Shown: positions 1 through 10,147 of the stretch, piece by piece
How the letters are laid out: every line of letters begins with the position of its first letter
Numbering within the stretch: the stretch's first letter is position 1
Assembly (NCBI GenBank): GCA_028023455.1
Contig: JAQFVV010000022.1
Span: 12,299,984 to 12,363,983, forward strand
Length of the DNA: 64,000 nt
Reading direction: 5' to 3'
Source of the DNA: Epiperipatus broadwayi
Taxonomy: Eukaryota; Onychophora; Udeonychophora; Euonychophora; Peripatidae
Notes under the pieces: model-generated
Seen by the model: the letters and a program-made list of their open reading frames with translations, nothing else
Database searches by the model: none
Told to the model about the DNA's origin: nothing
Position numbers and translations under genes: made by a program

Positions 1-396
1 AAAAAGAATAATATTGGTAACAAAATAACAAATTGGTTTTCCAATATTGATAGGAAATATAAAATTAGTTGTATATATTCAAGAATATACAGAGCTGCAA
101 TGTATTGTTCAAGGAAAGAAGATTATAATATACAAAAAGATTTAATAATCAATGAATTAAAAATGAATGGTTTCCCTGTATATATAATTAAAAGAAGTAT
201 TGGAAAAATAGAATATAAGATAAATAAAAATGAAAAGAGTGAAGGAAAAAAGAAAGGTGAAGATAGATATATAGGAATAAAAACAAATAATAATATCATA
301 GTGAATAAATTTAACAAAATTATAAAGAAGATTAATAAAAGATACAAAAGAATAATTAATACAAAAATAGTTAATAAAAAAGAGAAAACCTATTAA
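1..396 (+). pseudogene. Penelope-like element, reverse transcriptase C-terminal part (truncated by window edge)
   Basis: Frame 1 is open from base 1 and reads as the end of a PLE reverse transcriptase: a basic stretch with RIYRAAMYCSRKEDYN, then a leucine-rich segment ending in NGFPVYIIKRSI. This matches the 'thumb' region of PLEs, where Ser/Arg-rich residues precede an (L/M)xxNGYP-type motif. The palm domain with the catalytic aspartates lies left of the window. The frame stops at 396, while the GIY-YIG domain continues in another frame that is open from 375, so a one-base shift in an A-rich run (about 370-395) breaks the protein. No intact start is visible. Lysine- and asparagine-rich composition agrees with the AT-rich background. 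Family assignment is by motif recognition only. Confidence 0.72.
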
Positions 397-743
397 ATTT
401 GATAGATAACAAATACATAGGATATAATAAAGATAATAAAGAAATAATTAATGGAGTATATGTGATAAAATGCAAACAATGTCTAGATAGTGGGATTGAT
501 AACAAATATGTGGGAGAAACAAAAAATTCTATAAAAACAAGACTAAAACAACATATGGCAGATAATAAATCACCAATATATATACATACAAAAGAAACAG
601 GACACAAATTTACACAAAGTTCAATAAAAATGAAGTTATATACAAAAAGTATTAAAGAAAGGAAAATAAAAGAAGCTATATTAATAAGAAAGATAAAACC
701 AGAATTTAATAGAGATTCTGGGATTAGGATGAGATTGGTTTAG
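375..743 (+). pseudogene. Penelope-like element, GIY-YIG endonuclease domain
   Basis: This frame continues the PLE after the frameshift. It shows the GIY-YIG nuclease signature: GVYVIKC, then about 14 residues later KYVGET, an arginine and histidine in IKTRLKQHM, and the C-terminal block EAILIRKIKPEFN with the glutamate and asparagine expected in the active site. In EN-containing PLEs this domain follows the reverse transcriptase and nicks target DNA for target-primed reverse transcription. Two cysteines (CKQC) lie just after the GVY motif, as in many PLEs. The stop at 741-743 is the natural end of the element's ORF. It would begin without an ATG, which is expected because it is the second half of one protein split by the upstream frameshift. 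Confidence 0.82.
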
Positions 744-1795
744 TTATTAAATAAGATATATAGAGGTAAATATGTAAAGAGATAATTGTTAATAAATAAG
801 TTGGGGATGATAAAAAATGGTTAGGTTAAATACGAATATAAATTTGGGTATATTTACAGATATTAAATAATAATAAATAAATTAATTAATAAACTTAGCA
901 TAATATTTACATATAAAACAGTATAAAAAATTTTTTTATAAGAATTATATAAAAATAATAATAAAAGTTAAAATATATAAAATAAAAAAATATATATGTA
1001 AATAAAGTTGTAGGGTTTATATATATAAAAACATATAAAGAAGTATAATATAAATTTATGAGTATTATATAATAAAAGTTAAAGTGTAAAATATAAATAT
1101 ATATAAATAAAGAGTTGTAGGGGATATATATTTAGTTTAAATAATATGTAATAGAGGGAGCTAGGGTATAAGATAATTTTTTGAAAAAAAAAAAAACGAT
1201 TTTTCATTATTTTATTTTGAAGATCAGAATAGCCTTAGTAAGTGTAAAGATTATAAAGTTTATAGGTTTTAAATATTCAGCAATAATAAATATAAAATAT
1301 TAATTTTAAAAGAAGAATGAGTAAGAAAATAATAAATATGATTTAAAATTAAAAGAATTTTAGTTACTAGTCATAAAGTTTAAGTTTATGAAGAATACAG
1401 ATAATTAGTAGATTGTTAATAATAATAAAATAGATAATATTTAGATTAATAGTTGTCCTTGAATGTATATATGTATAAAGTTAAGAATACACATGTATAA
1501 TTTATATTTATTTTTCATTTATGTAGTACATTTTATTTTATATTAATTGTTTTATTTGGGTTTGATTATTTATTTCAGGTTTTTAATATATATATATTTT
1601 ATTGTTTAAAATTTTTTTTATGGTGTTATTATATAGTTGTTTTTTTATTTTGTTCATTATATCATAGCTCTGAAGAAGACTGCAGGTCAGTCGAAACGTA
1701 GGTGTATGTACAAATAAAGTTTGCTAAAAGTGTTTGAAGTTTGGATAAATTATATTTATATGATATTACGGCAAACATAAAGAAAAGTGTGATTT
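744..1795 (+). mobile_element. Probable 3' untranslated tail / pseudo-LTR of the PLE
   Basis: Very AT-rich non-coding DNA follows the GIY-YIG stop. It has no open frame of note, has a long A run at 1186-1195, and carries the hammerhead-like motif at 1657-1710. PLEs characteristically have a long tail or pseudo-LTR with such a motif. The right boundary near 1795 is inferred from where the direct repeat R1 (shared with 59.1 kb) begins. Confidence 0.5.
1657..1710 (+). ncRNA. Hammerhead ribozyme-like motif in PLE tail
   Basis: In order: CTGAAGA at 1670-1676 (fits CUGANGA), a perfect 5-bp hairpin GACTG/CAGTC with loop CAGGT at 1678-1692, GAAAC at 1693-1697, then GTA at 1698-1700. Stem I can form between CATAGCT just before the core and GGTGTATG just after GTA: three pairs, one bulged G, then four pairs. 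Stem III is reduced to the self-complementary ACGU, so folding would be expected as a dimer, as proposed for PLE hammerheads. All conserved core positions are present. Self-cleavage is inferred. Confidence 0.65.
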
Positions 1796-1855
1796 TGGTA
1801 ATATTTATTTAAATAGTTCAAATACATTCAACCATTAATAAGAATACATAGGTTA

Positions 1856-2257
1856 GTATATGCACAATGTTTTGAGAGGTATTATTCTCTCCTCGTCATT
1901 GGTTATTGTTGACCTGACCAATGATAGTACTTCCAGAGGAATTAAACTAGGACCCTTAGATTTTTGAGTATTGAATTTTATGGTAACACTCTAAGGAACA
2001 GAGCCATCCTGCCAAAAGCAACAGTCAGTAGAAATTTCATATATTTATTGATGGGATTCCTTCAGAATTCTCCACTTTTTTCTAAGAACAAAGTTGATTA
2101 GGGGTTTCCATGCATTATGTATAGTCACACTAGGTTGACTTAAGGGATTTTTTGCCATTTTCCAGATTTAATTCCCATGCTAGTACTTTCACTGGTCAAG
2201 GCAGCAACACCTGAAGAGGAGGTAAGAATAATACCTCTCAAAACATTGTGCATATAC
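1856..2257. mobile_element. Foldback/MITE-like element with about 40-bp inverted ends (copy A)
   Basis: The left end GTATATGCACAATGTTTTGA is repeated inverted at 2235-2257, and complementarity continues to about 40 bp on each side (1856-1894 and 2214-2257). The interior has no coding signal. The same element sits at 59188-59588 in R1 copy B. The right arm contains CTGAAGA (2211-2217), a 7-bp hairpin GGAGGTA/TACCTCT, then CAAAAC. This resembles a hammerhead core whose GAAA has decayed, possibly through a CpG transition. No clear target duplication is seen. Confidence 0.6.
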
Positions 2258-2329
2258 AAAACTTCATGCTATTACTAACAGTTGAATCTATTTGGAATAT
2301 TTAAATAAAAATAAATTTTTTTAAGAACA

Positions 2330-2990
2330 TTCAATACTGATATTAGATGGTGGAAATAGTCCAATATGTAAATACAGGCAAGATTTGTTATTCAAATTAA
2401 TGGCTGATACAAATGCAGGTGGTTTAGTTTTATGCATAAACAAGTTTTCATTGTTGTAAAGAAATAGAGAACTTTGTAGTGATATATAAAATGTTTTGAT
2501 CAGATCATACAACATTTTACAATTATTATGGGACTCTTTAAGAATAAAATTAATAAAGGATTGAAAGGTAAAAGTGCTATTGATGAATTTGGTCATCAAG
2601 ACTTAACAGAATTGAACTATAATTTGACTAAGACAAATTGTTATATGAACAGAAAATATATTTTTTTAAATTAACAATGATTGTAAGACATTCAACTGTG
2701 AATATTGATTACTAATACACAATTAAAGAAACAAAACTATTTTATCATTTTTGAGATTGAACCCCTAAGAAAAAATAAATCTTAATCTGATTGAATTAAG
2801 AAAATCACTATTAAACAGCTAATATTTTTAACTTTCAGAAACATTCTAATAACCTTCGATTAGAACTTTGTTAATAGTTTTAAAATATTGTCAGGATCTG
2901 AAGATAACTTAGACTTAGAAATTTGATGTTAAAATTTTCTACGATCCATTGATTATTAAGGTTTATAATGAGTGGTTATACCGCATCGAG
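2330..2990 (+). pseudogene. RTE-clade LINE, endonuclease (EEP) domain remains, copy A
   Basis: Conceptual translation across frames gives the middle and end of an RTE apurinic-type endonuclease. It includes a block like EIENFVVIYKMF, then DQIIQHFTIIMGLF, matching the RTE 'FY.D...H..IIMGDFNAK' region, and KSAIDEFGHQDLTELNY matching 'ESAIGKFG...NERG'. Many stops and frameshifts show it is dead. The N-terminal half of the domain is missing: the foldback at 1856-2257 occupies the upstream side. Similar remains occur at 59660-60350 (+) and 32950-33300 (-). The reverse transcriptase part resumes at 4480 after a 1.2-kb interruption. Confidence 0.65.
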
Positions 2991-3001
2991 TCCTACAGGT
3001 T

Positions 3002-3193
3002 CGCATTTTCTATAATACAACTTGTTCAAATCGTTCTTTAAGTAGACCTGAATTTGAAGAGTTTTTAAAAAAAAAAAAAAAATTAATAAAAAAAAAAAAA
3101 AAAATTATTAAAAAAAATAATCTTTTAGTTAAAAAAGCCCCCCTTTGGGCCCCTTTTCCCCCTCCCACCGCATTTTCTATAATACAACTTGTT
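3002..3193 (+). repeat. 25-bp direct repeat flanking homopolymer-rich block
   Basis: A 25-base sequence starting CGCATTTTCTATAATACAAC occurs at 3002-3026 and again, identical, at 3169-3193. Between them lie long A runs (about 3066-3118) and a C/T/G homopolymer patch (3136-3167). Copy B of R1 has neither the repeat nor the block at the equivalent place (about 60340-60410). It could be a target duplication around an insertion, or an assembly artefact (see findings). Confidence 0.7.
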
Positions 3194-3785
3194 TGTTGTG
3201 CTACAGAATGCAGGCTGCTATGTCGCATCACAGTACAGCATGTATATTGCATAGCAGCAAATACATTTTCTGAATCCGCACAATTTATAAAATAATTACG
3301 GCTTGATGGGAGAGTTTGTATTTGAATTGTATTGAAATGTTGTTTTCATTGGAATTTTTTTATTTAAAACTATTGAAATGTTCAGATTTTTTAAAACAAT
3401 AATTATAAGACTTTTTACAATGTACTGTATTGAACTTTTATTTGTGAAAATATTAAATATCTATGTTTTTACTGAGTTGCAATTAGGTAATGTGTCAAGT
3501 AATGTACTGTTAGTAACATTCCACGAGACAAAGAATATTCTTGCCTCTGTATATTTTTGAAGTAAAAAAGAGCAGTACGAAAAAAATATCCAGTAATAAA
3601 AGTCCAAATATACAGTTTTTTTTTGTAAATTTAATAAAAAGCAAATATTATAAACATGTTTAATAAGTAAAGAAGACATTTGTATGTGTTTGTCGTTGTT
3701 TAAAAAAGTTTGAGTTTCTTTCTTCTGTCCGAGTATGGTTACGATTTTGAATTTTTTTATTTTAGCAGTACAAACAAACAGAACA
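3194..3785. other. Extra block in R1 copy A, left part, unidentified
   Basis: Absent from R1 copy B. The left end has a short stem, CTGCTATG paired with CATAGCAG (about 3216-3257). The rest is AT-rich with no coding frame longer than about 70 codons and no recognisable domain. Confidence 0.4.
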
Positions 3786-3895
3786 CTAACCCTAAAACTA
3801 ACCCTAACCCTAAAACAAACCCTAAACTAACCCTAAAACTAACCCTAAACCTATCTCTAAACTAAACCTAAAACTAACCCTAAATCTAACCGTAA
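3786..3895 (+). repeat. Interstitial telomere-like repeats (CCCTAA-type, degenerate)
   Basis: About 110 bases consist almost only of AACCCTAA, AAACTAACCC and close variants, that is the C-rich strand of TTAGGG-like repeats with irregular spacing (extra A, ACT or AAC between units). The tract lies inside the block missing from R1 copy B, so it was probably inserted with it or lost from B. Confidence 0.75.
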
Positions 3896-4354
3896 CAACT
3901 TTTACTTTTATTACGATTATTATTTTTTAGCTAAACAACAACAAAAAAAGCTGTAACACAAGTAAAAAAATATCCGATAGAAAATTGATAAAAAAAAAGC
4001 CGTAACACAATTTAAAAAGTATACGAATCAAATTGTAATTTGTTGATTTTATTTTACATTTATTATTATCATTTAAATTGTATACGTTAATAAAAAATAA
4101 TATTTAAAAAAGACGATTTTGTTTTGTTTTTATTTTCGCATTACAAAAAAGCACAGAAAAATTATTAAAATCAACGGCTCGTGAATGTTCATATTTTATA
4201 GTTTTAGCGTGAAAACGGCGCCATTCAATGGCATCTTTATCTATAATACAAGCACCTATCAAAGAAATATATAAAAGAGAACAAAAAAATAAAAATAAAA
4301 AATGAAATGAAATTATTTAAAAAAAGGACTACACCATGAAATGTGTTGAATTTT

Positions 4355-4465
4355 CCAATGATAATAATAATAATGATGATGATAATGATAATAGTAGTAA
4401 TAGTGGTAATAGTGGTGGTGGTGGTAGTAGTAGTAGTAATGATGATGATGATGATGATGATCATG
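4355..4465 (+). repeat. Trinucleotide microsatellite (AAT/GAT/GGT/AGT mixed)
   Basis: Interrupted AAT, GAT, AGT and GGT triplets. The matching tract in R1 copy B (60846-61024) is longer, and the foldback at 60572-60846 is inserted in it. Confidence 0.85.
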
Positions 4466-4479
4466 AAATTATAAGTATT

Positions 4480-4990
4480 CCCTACAATTGTTACATCTTC
4501 TAAATTGCCATTTATTTTAAATGAAGAGGTGACACATGTGATTGAATCTACAAAGAAAAAAAAAGCTCCAGAAAAAGATGGAATTATTACCGATATTTTA
4601 AAAGAAGCAATTGGAAGACTAAGACAGAAGTTACAGATCCTATCAATCTTCTATCATTTCTAAAATTTAACAATATATTAATGCATTTACAGAATTTTAA
4701 TCAACCTATAGAGTGCTGGATTTGAAAATGATTTTAGTATTGGAGTTTATATCAAAGTGTTGAGAGAAGTTTTTGAAAGGTGCGATGAAATAGTTACCAT
4801 TAACACAGCCTTTGATTTTATAAGTATTTCTACAGTGATTAAGGCTTTCGATCATCAAGATCGGAAATATTGTCATATTCTGAAGAATATTTATAAAAAT
4901 TTCAATAGCAGTGATTATAAAAAGATTAAAATTGAGAAATATTAAAATTGAGAAGATGTGTATTCCAAGATTACCCCATATCACCCAAAT
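4480..4990 (+). pseudogene. RTE-clade LINE, reverse transcriptase remains, copy A
   Basis: Translation gives ILNEEVTHVIESTKKKKAPEKD followed by GIITDILKEA, the N-terminal RTE reverse transcriptase block (EV..AI...K..KAPGPDGI..ELLK). Next come a degenerate SYRP..LLS block (about 4620-4660) and AGFENDFSIGVYIKVLREVFE at 4712-4775, the counterpart of 'QAGFRKGFST.DHI..L..V.E'. A diverged AFD...KAFD stretch follows. The catalytic YADD region and everything after it are deleted here but partly present in copy B (61680-62310). At least three frame breaks and a 64-base deletion relative to copy B near 4615 make it a pseudogene. Confidence 0.78.
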
Positions 4991-6560
4991 GTTTTACAGC
5001 AGTTTTAATAAAAGTGTTTATTGGATTAAAATAGAATGTTGCTAGAAAGTATTCCAGTCTTCTGTAAAAAGATGGTGTGAGTATAAAACTTATCAATCCT
5101 CAACTATTTTTTTCTGCCGTTTGCAACATATGGTTCTTGTCATTGAAATACTTTTCAAATGCTGCATGACAAATGTTGTTGAAATTTTATCTACTACATT
5201 TAGACAGATCAGCATCCCACTGTAACACCAATATAATCCACATTTATTGCTGTATCTTTCGAGAATGACAGAGGCTTTTGGAACTGTTCGTCATTAGTAC
5301 AACAGACATAGTAATGGGAATGAGTGGAGGAATACTGCCAGTATTGCAGATGCAAGTCTAATATCTAAAATAACTTTAAATATGATGATGGGTTCCAGTC
5401 TACTAAGATGCTCTTCTTTCAAAAGCAAACAATTTGTAAATGCCAGAACCAAAGCACAGGGATGATTTTTAACTTCTGGCACGTCTTAATAATACTAATG
5501 AATTAGCTCCACATCTTTATTCTATGCAAGAAATTACTTTTAAAACATACTATAACAATCTAAAACCAAAAAAACCCCATAATATATCATATACACTAAC
5601 TAAATTAACTTATAAAGATTTTATATACATAACTATATACATATGCTAAAATAAAGAAGCATCATGGGGAAAAAATTATGATTACCCCGGGGGGGGGGAT
5701 CCTAACGATGAATCTTATCAAATGATATTATTGTTTAAAATTAATTATTACAGCATTTTTATCTCTATAGGTAATAAAGAGACGTAATAAATAACGTTAT
5801 ATACTCATCTATAATTGAACAATTTCGACTAATGAACCAAACGATATTAATAAACATTTCAATTCCTTTTTATTTAGTAGATTGCTTAGCCACTGCAAAG
5901 TATCCATTGATTGAGCAAACTAGTTAAGTAAAAGATGTTGAAATGTTCTTCAAGAGCGTTTGGTTGTTGAGTCAAAATAGCAATTAATATATAATGATGA
6001 ATAAATTAACACTGTATTTGTTATATCACAAACACGCCCGCACATACATTTTTCTGCACACGTATTAATTTTAATAAAAACATTTTTATTAATTAAACGC
6101 TTTTAAAAAAAAGTAATTAAGCGCTTTAATGATAATATTAATCATTAATTAGATTTTATTCACGAAACCCATCTTTGACACCATCCATTTTAAATAAATG
6201 TTTAGTTTATTACTAATCAGTTGCTAGACTAGAACAGGAATTAACAAATTTTTTAACACGAAGTGCTATATTGATTATACCTCCCCCCCCCCCAATTAAA
6301 AAGCCAGAAGGAAAGGTCTCTTCTGCCTCCTCCACATTAAAGAGATGAAAAATATTCATAAAAAGTATAAATTTCTGAATGGCCGTGGATATATTTGAGC
6401 ATTTATTTCAGTAATAGAACATAATAGAATCGGTATAAATCTTAATAAAATCAATATTGTCTTAAAAATAGATTTAAAAAAAAAATTGCTTTGACAGTGC
6501 GCATAGTTACTATTCAGTAATAGGGCTGAATTAACGTTGTAATGCGCATTTTCCCTTTCT
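4991..6560. other. Non-coding tail of R1 copy A
   Basis: Shared base for base in outline with 62478-64000. No protein domain recognised in either copy. Contains a G run at 5687-5696 and a C run near 6283-6293 whose lengths differ from copy B. It may be RTE 3' untranslated sequence at the left and ordinary duplicated flank to the right. Confidence 0.5.
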
Positions 6561-7395
6561 TTGAGTCATCAAAATATTTATCTACAAATCACAAGAAGAA
6601 ATAAAAAATGTCCTTGTGTTTATCATGATGAAAAAACCCACCAGACTGGAATCAAAGAACCACATTTGGTTCGCGAGTCACTTGTTGACGACTTTATGTG
6701 CTAGTTTTTAACATAACCATTGTTAGCCCAGATATAAATTTTAGGTTTCATTAAAAATTAATAGTATCTGGAGTTTTATTTAGGATACATACACACATGG
6801 TGTCATTAAGCTACTTCATTTCTCCTTTTTCAATGTCTATTATCCTTTTCGAATATATCTAAAACTCTTTTTTCCACGCATTTTTACGACAAATACAAAT
6901 GTGTGTAGAGATATAAATAAACTTGAAAAACATTTGACTTATAATAAAATATACTTTCAAGCTTTTATAAAATTACAAGCAGGATTTCATACTTTGTTGC
7001 ATATTCTTAATTAATGTTATAATGACTAAACAAAAACTTGCCTATAATTTGAAATAAACGCTTACAAATTATTGAGGATAGGAAATTTGAATAATTAGTA
7101 TAAGACTTTAGAAACTCATGAGTAGTACGCCATTGAATTATTATTGTTAATAATAAATTTAAGGTGAGTCTAAAATTTTAAATTCATTAATATATAGGAA
7201 AGCATATTTTCTAAATATAAATGAACAAAACCAAAGGGGGGGGGGAATCTATTTTTGTAATATGGAAATGTTTTTTTTAATACAAAAATTTAATTTAGTA
7301 TTTTTTCACTTAGTATTTTTTCAAAGTGAGATTATAGTTTCATCTAAGTTTAGCGAGAGGGGAGGAGAATCATTTCATCACTGTCTGTTTTTTCT
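6561..7395. other. AT-rich interval, nothing recognised
   Basis: No coding frame, tRNA-like box or inverted repeat that I can support. One short G run near 7240. Confidence 0.5.
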
Positions 7396-7396
7396 T

Positions 7397-7492
7397 TTCC
7401 ATGTATCATAGCATCGACCGGCAAGCAAACCCGCTAACTTGGGACACCTGATTGTAAGCCAGCTATACTGACCACTCAACCACCAATGCTTC
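7397..7492 (-). mobile_element. tRNA-derived SINE (tRNA-Gly-like), minus strand
   Basis: The minus strand reads AGCATTGGTGGTTGAGTGG, close to the 5' end and A box of eukaryotic tRNA-Gly, and ends in a diverged B box GCGGGTTTGCTTGCCGG followed by a sequence complementary to the start (TCGATGCT). A short T-rich run on the plus strand (about 7388-7396) would be its A-rich tail. It lies at the left edge of repeat R2 and is missing at the paralogous place near 33460. Related copies: 10053-10147 (+) and 57721-57829 (-). Confidence 0.65.
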
Positions 7493-9393
7493 CAATATTT
7501 GTTTTTATTTTGTAATAAAGAACGTGTTAATTTTTGACATTAATTGTCTAATTATCTTTTTTATAATTTCACATATTCCAACAGTATTTCATTTGATAAT
7601 AGGCGAACCTCCCAATTCTTGTGATTTACTTTCGATTTAAAGAGATCTGCAGTTATAGATCGCTAAATAAAAGGTCAGAGTACACCATCAAGAAATTTCT
7701 AGCACCCTCCATCCTTGGTTACCAACTGCTGCCTTGCTTGGTGACTTTGGAAATAAAATTATAATTTAGTTTTCTCAGAAGAGATTTTAAATATTCATTT
7801 AAATAAAGATTATTGATTCATACATTAATCCTGTATTAAAAAATAAATTAACTGATATTCCCATTAAAAATTATGAAGGGAGTAACATAGAAACCAAGCA
7901 GTTTCTTAATCTTAAACTAAAAAGTGAAAAAAATCAATAAACTTGCGATAACAGTCAACAACCAAGACAAGACCTTAGGGAATGGACTTCAGATAAGTTC
8001 CTTTAAGACCATTAATAAGAACAATAGAGTCGTCTTTCAATTAATAGAAAACTTCTTTCTGCATCCATACATATATTCTTGTGCATAGATAAATGGTGAG
8101 AGATTTACAGTTCCTAGGGATTATAACTACCAGGATAGTATACTGTATAAAGAAATATAACAAGTCAAAAAGACACACATATCTATCAACTTAACATCAT
8201 CAATATTTTTAATAAGAAAATACAATTAACATTGCAATTATATATTAATAAATGACTATAAGCCTTAATCCTATCACTTAGATTTGTATAATCAAGTGAA
8301 CATTCAGGGTTATTTAATTCTGAGACTGATCAATGCTGCATCAAGTTTACCTTTTCTAGCATTTGTGAGACTTCACCTCCCCATTAATAATTTGGGTTGC
8401 TTTTTATTTTTTAACCCATTGCACTTATATCTGGGATAACAGTTTTGTGCTGTGATGCAAATTACATTCTAGAAGTAATGGTTGTGCCTAATTAATGTTC
8501 TTATAAATGTTACCTTTTTGCCACTAAGCATTATTTACATTAGTGTTAATATATATATAATCAAATATATTTCTATAATTTGTCAGAAAGAATTATAATT
8601 AGATTATTGCCCATACATAATTACTACATATGTTTTCTGCACTTGATTACAAAGAAATTGCTAGTTATAAAATGCAAATGAAATGTAAAATATCACTTTG
8701 TACTTAGGGATACAAAATTTTAAGTCAGAAATAAGATTTGCTACTTTAAACAATATAACACTTGTAAGTAAAAGAAAAGATCAGAATGACAAAATATGTG
8801 TCTGATTATATAACTATTAGAATCACTCCTTTCTCCTTAATTGGAAATGTTCACAGGATATTAAGAGTTCTAATGAGATTTTCCCTGTGTAGTTTTTTAG
8901 AGATAGGCTATAATATAATCAGCCATGCAATCAATTAAAAACTAAAATTAAGTTTTGAATTAAGTTGGTGGAAATAATAAAATTGCTTGGAAAAGGGATA
9001 TTACTTTAAATAATTTATTAAATAATACAAGGGAAATTTTTGACAGAAAGTCTATTCCCTTGTTTTTGTAATGAGGTTTATAAACGGTCAGATTAGATTA
9101 AGATTAAATGAAAGAATAAAATACATAAAAGCAGGGTTAGAAAAAAATATATCTGTTCTGCTTTATATATCCTTGAAAAAGATAGCGGCCACTATTAGTT
9201 TTAATAATGCTATGGTTGCCTTCTTTGAAAGAATGAAATAAAAAGAATTAACCAATCTTTATCATTAAAAATTTATAATTTTGAGCTAACTAATTTGATT
9301 AAATGTTCTTTTAATATTAATGGTAAGTGGAGTATACGTAGAATTATGGGTAATATTTAGTATAAATTTATTGTTTTCTTTTCAATATTTAAA

Positions 9394-9435
9394 CTTGAGA
9401 AGTCTGCTTGTAGCAGAGAAACCATTGGTTGTATG
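9394..9435 (+). ncRNA. Hammerhead-like hairpin plus GAAAC motif in R2 copy A (degenerate)
   Basis: CTTGAGAAG, then the perfect 6-bp hairpin TCTGCT/AGCAGA with a TGT loop, then GAAACC ATT GGTT. The layout equals that in every unit of the 222-bp satellite (54.8-56.8 kb) and in R2 copy B (38738). Relative to a hammerhead the first core strand is off consensus (UUGAGAA or CUUGAGA instead of CUGANGA), so activity is doubtful. The resemblance may reflect descent from PLE termini. Confidence 0.4.
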
Positions 9436-10052
9436 TTAGAGTTGTTGTTTTTTTTTTGGCTAATCTGCTTTAGTGGTGAATTTGGGGTATTTTTGATATA
9501 TAAATGTATGCACACACGCACATGTGTAATCAATTTCTGCGTTAATGGGGGTTGTAATATAATGGAAATAAGAAAAAAAAGTTACCGATGAAAGCCAAAA
9601 GTTGGAATATACTTTTAAGTAATATTAAAAATCTAAAATGCTAGTAAACACATTGTTTTGAAGTGATGCACTTCCAGTATATCATTTATCAATGTGAAAA
9701 AATGGATTAGACATTCAAAAATAACCAATCCTTAATAATGAAATAATGATTGAAATTATATATACATATATGGTAAAATTGCAAAATACTTTTTTAAAGA
9801 ACACATTGAAGAGCAATGATTATTCTAATATGTGATAGTTGGTGAGAAATGACAGAAGTAATAAAGAATTTAAGTAGTTTTATGGATCAAAGATCATATT
9901 CGTTGTCCTTTAGGACATGCTGCAATACAGAAATTACACTCATTACATAGGTTATGTTTTTAACTTAATAATTATTTTGATTACAAAATTTAAAGACGAT
10001 GTAACCGTTTAATTAGTATTTGGACGTGAGGATTAGAATCAACATAGCTTTT

Positions 10053-10147
10053 GATGTCAATCGTTGGGAGCCTAGTGGTTAGCATAGCTACCTTCCAAGG
10101 GCTGGCCGGGTTCGCTTCCGGTCAGTGCATTTGACATATTAAAAAAA
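10053..10147 (+). mobile_element. tRNA-derived SINE, plus strand, with empty paralogous site
   Basis: GGGAGCCTAGTGGTTAGCATAGC (tRNA-like 5' end and A box) is followed by a B box GGCCGGGTTCGCTTCCGG and an A7 tail at 10141-10147. R2 copy B at about 39415 reads straight through without it, so this is a true insertion. The flanks AGCTTTT (left) and AGCCTTTT (right) look like a short, imperfect target duplication. Same small SINE type as 7397-7492 and 57721-57829: little more than a tRNA head and an A tail. Confidence 0.72.

Larger units (their letters stand above)
1808..6560 (+). repeat. Direct repeat R1, copy A (paralogue of 59145-64000)
   Basis: The segment starting near 1808 matches the one starting near 59145 in the same order and orientation through a foldback element, RTE LINE remains, a GAT/AAT microsatellite and a downstream non-coding part, up to the end of the window. 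Copy A lacks about 780 bases present in copy B (61673-62478) and about 64 bases near 4615. It carries a roughly 1.2-kb extra block at about 3080-4250. The right end is approximate because copy B runs off the window. Confidence 0.85.

Noticed and set aside
399-743. A host GIY-YIG nuclease gene
   Set aside because: The upstream PLE reverse transcriptase thumb region, the frameshift and the downstream hammerhead tail show that it is part of a retroelement.
3010-3295. Lysine-rich frames on both strands
   Set aside because: They are produced by long A runs that may themselves be assembly noise.
7397-7492. Functional tRNA gene
   Set aside because: Arms do not fold into a proper cloverleaf with a plausible anticodon, and related copies have A tails and target duplications, so it is a SINE.
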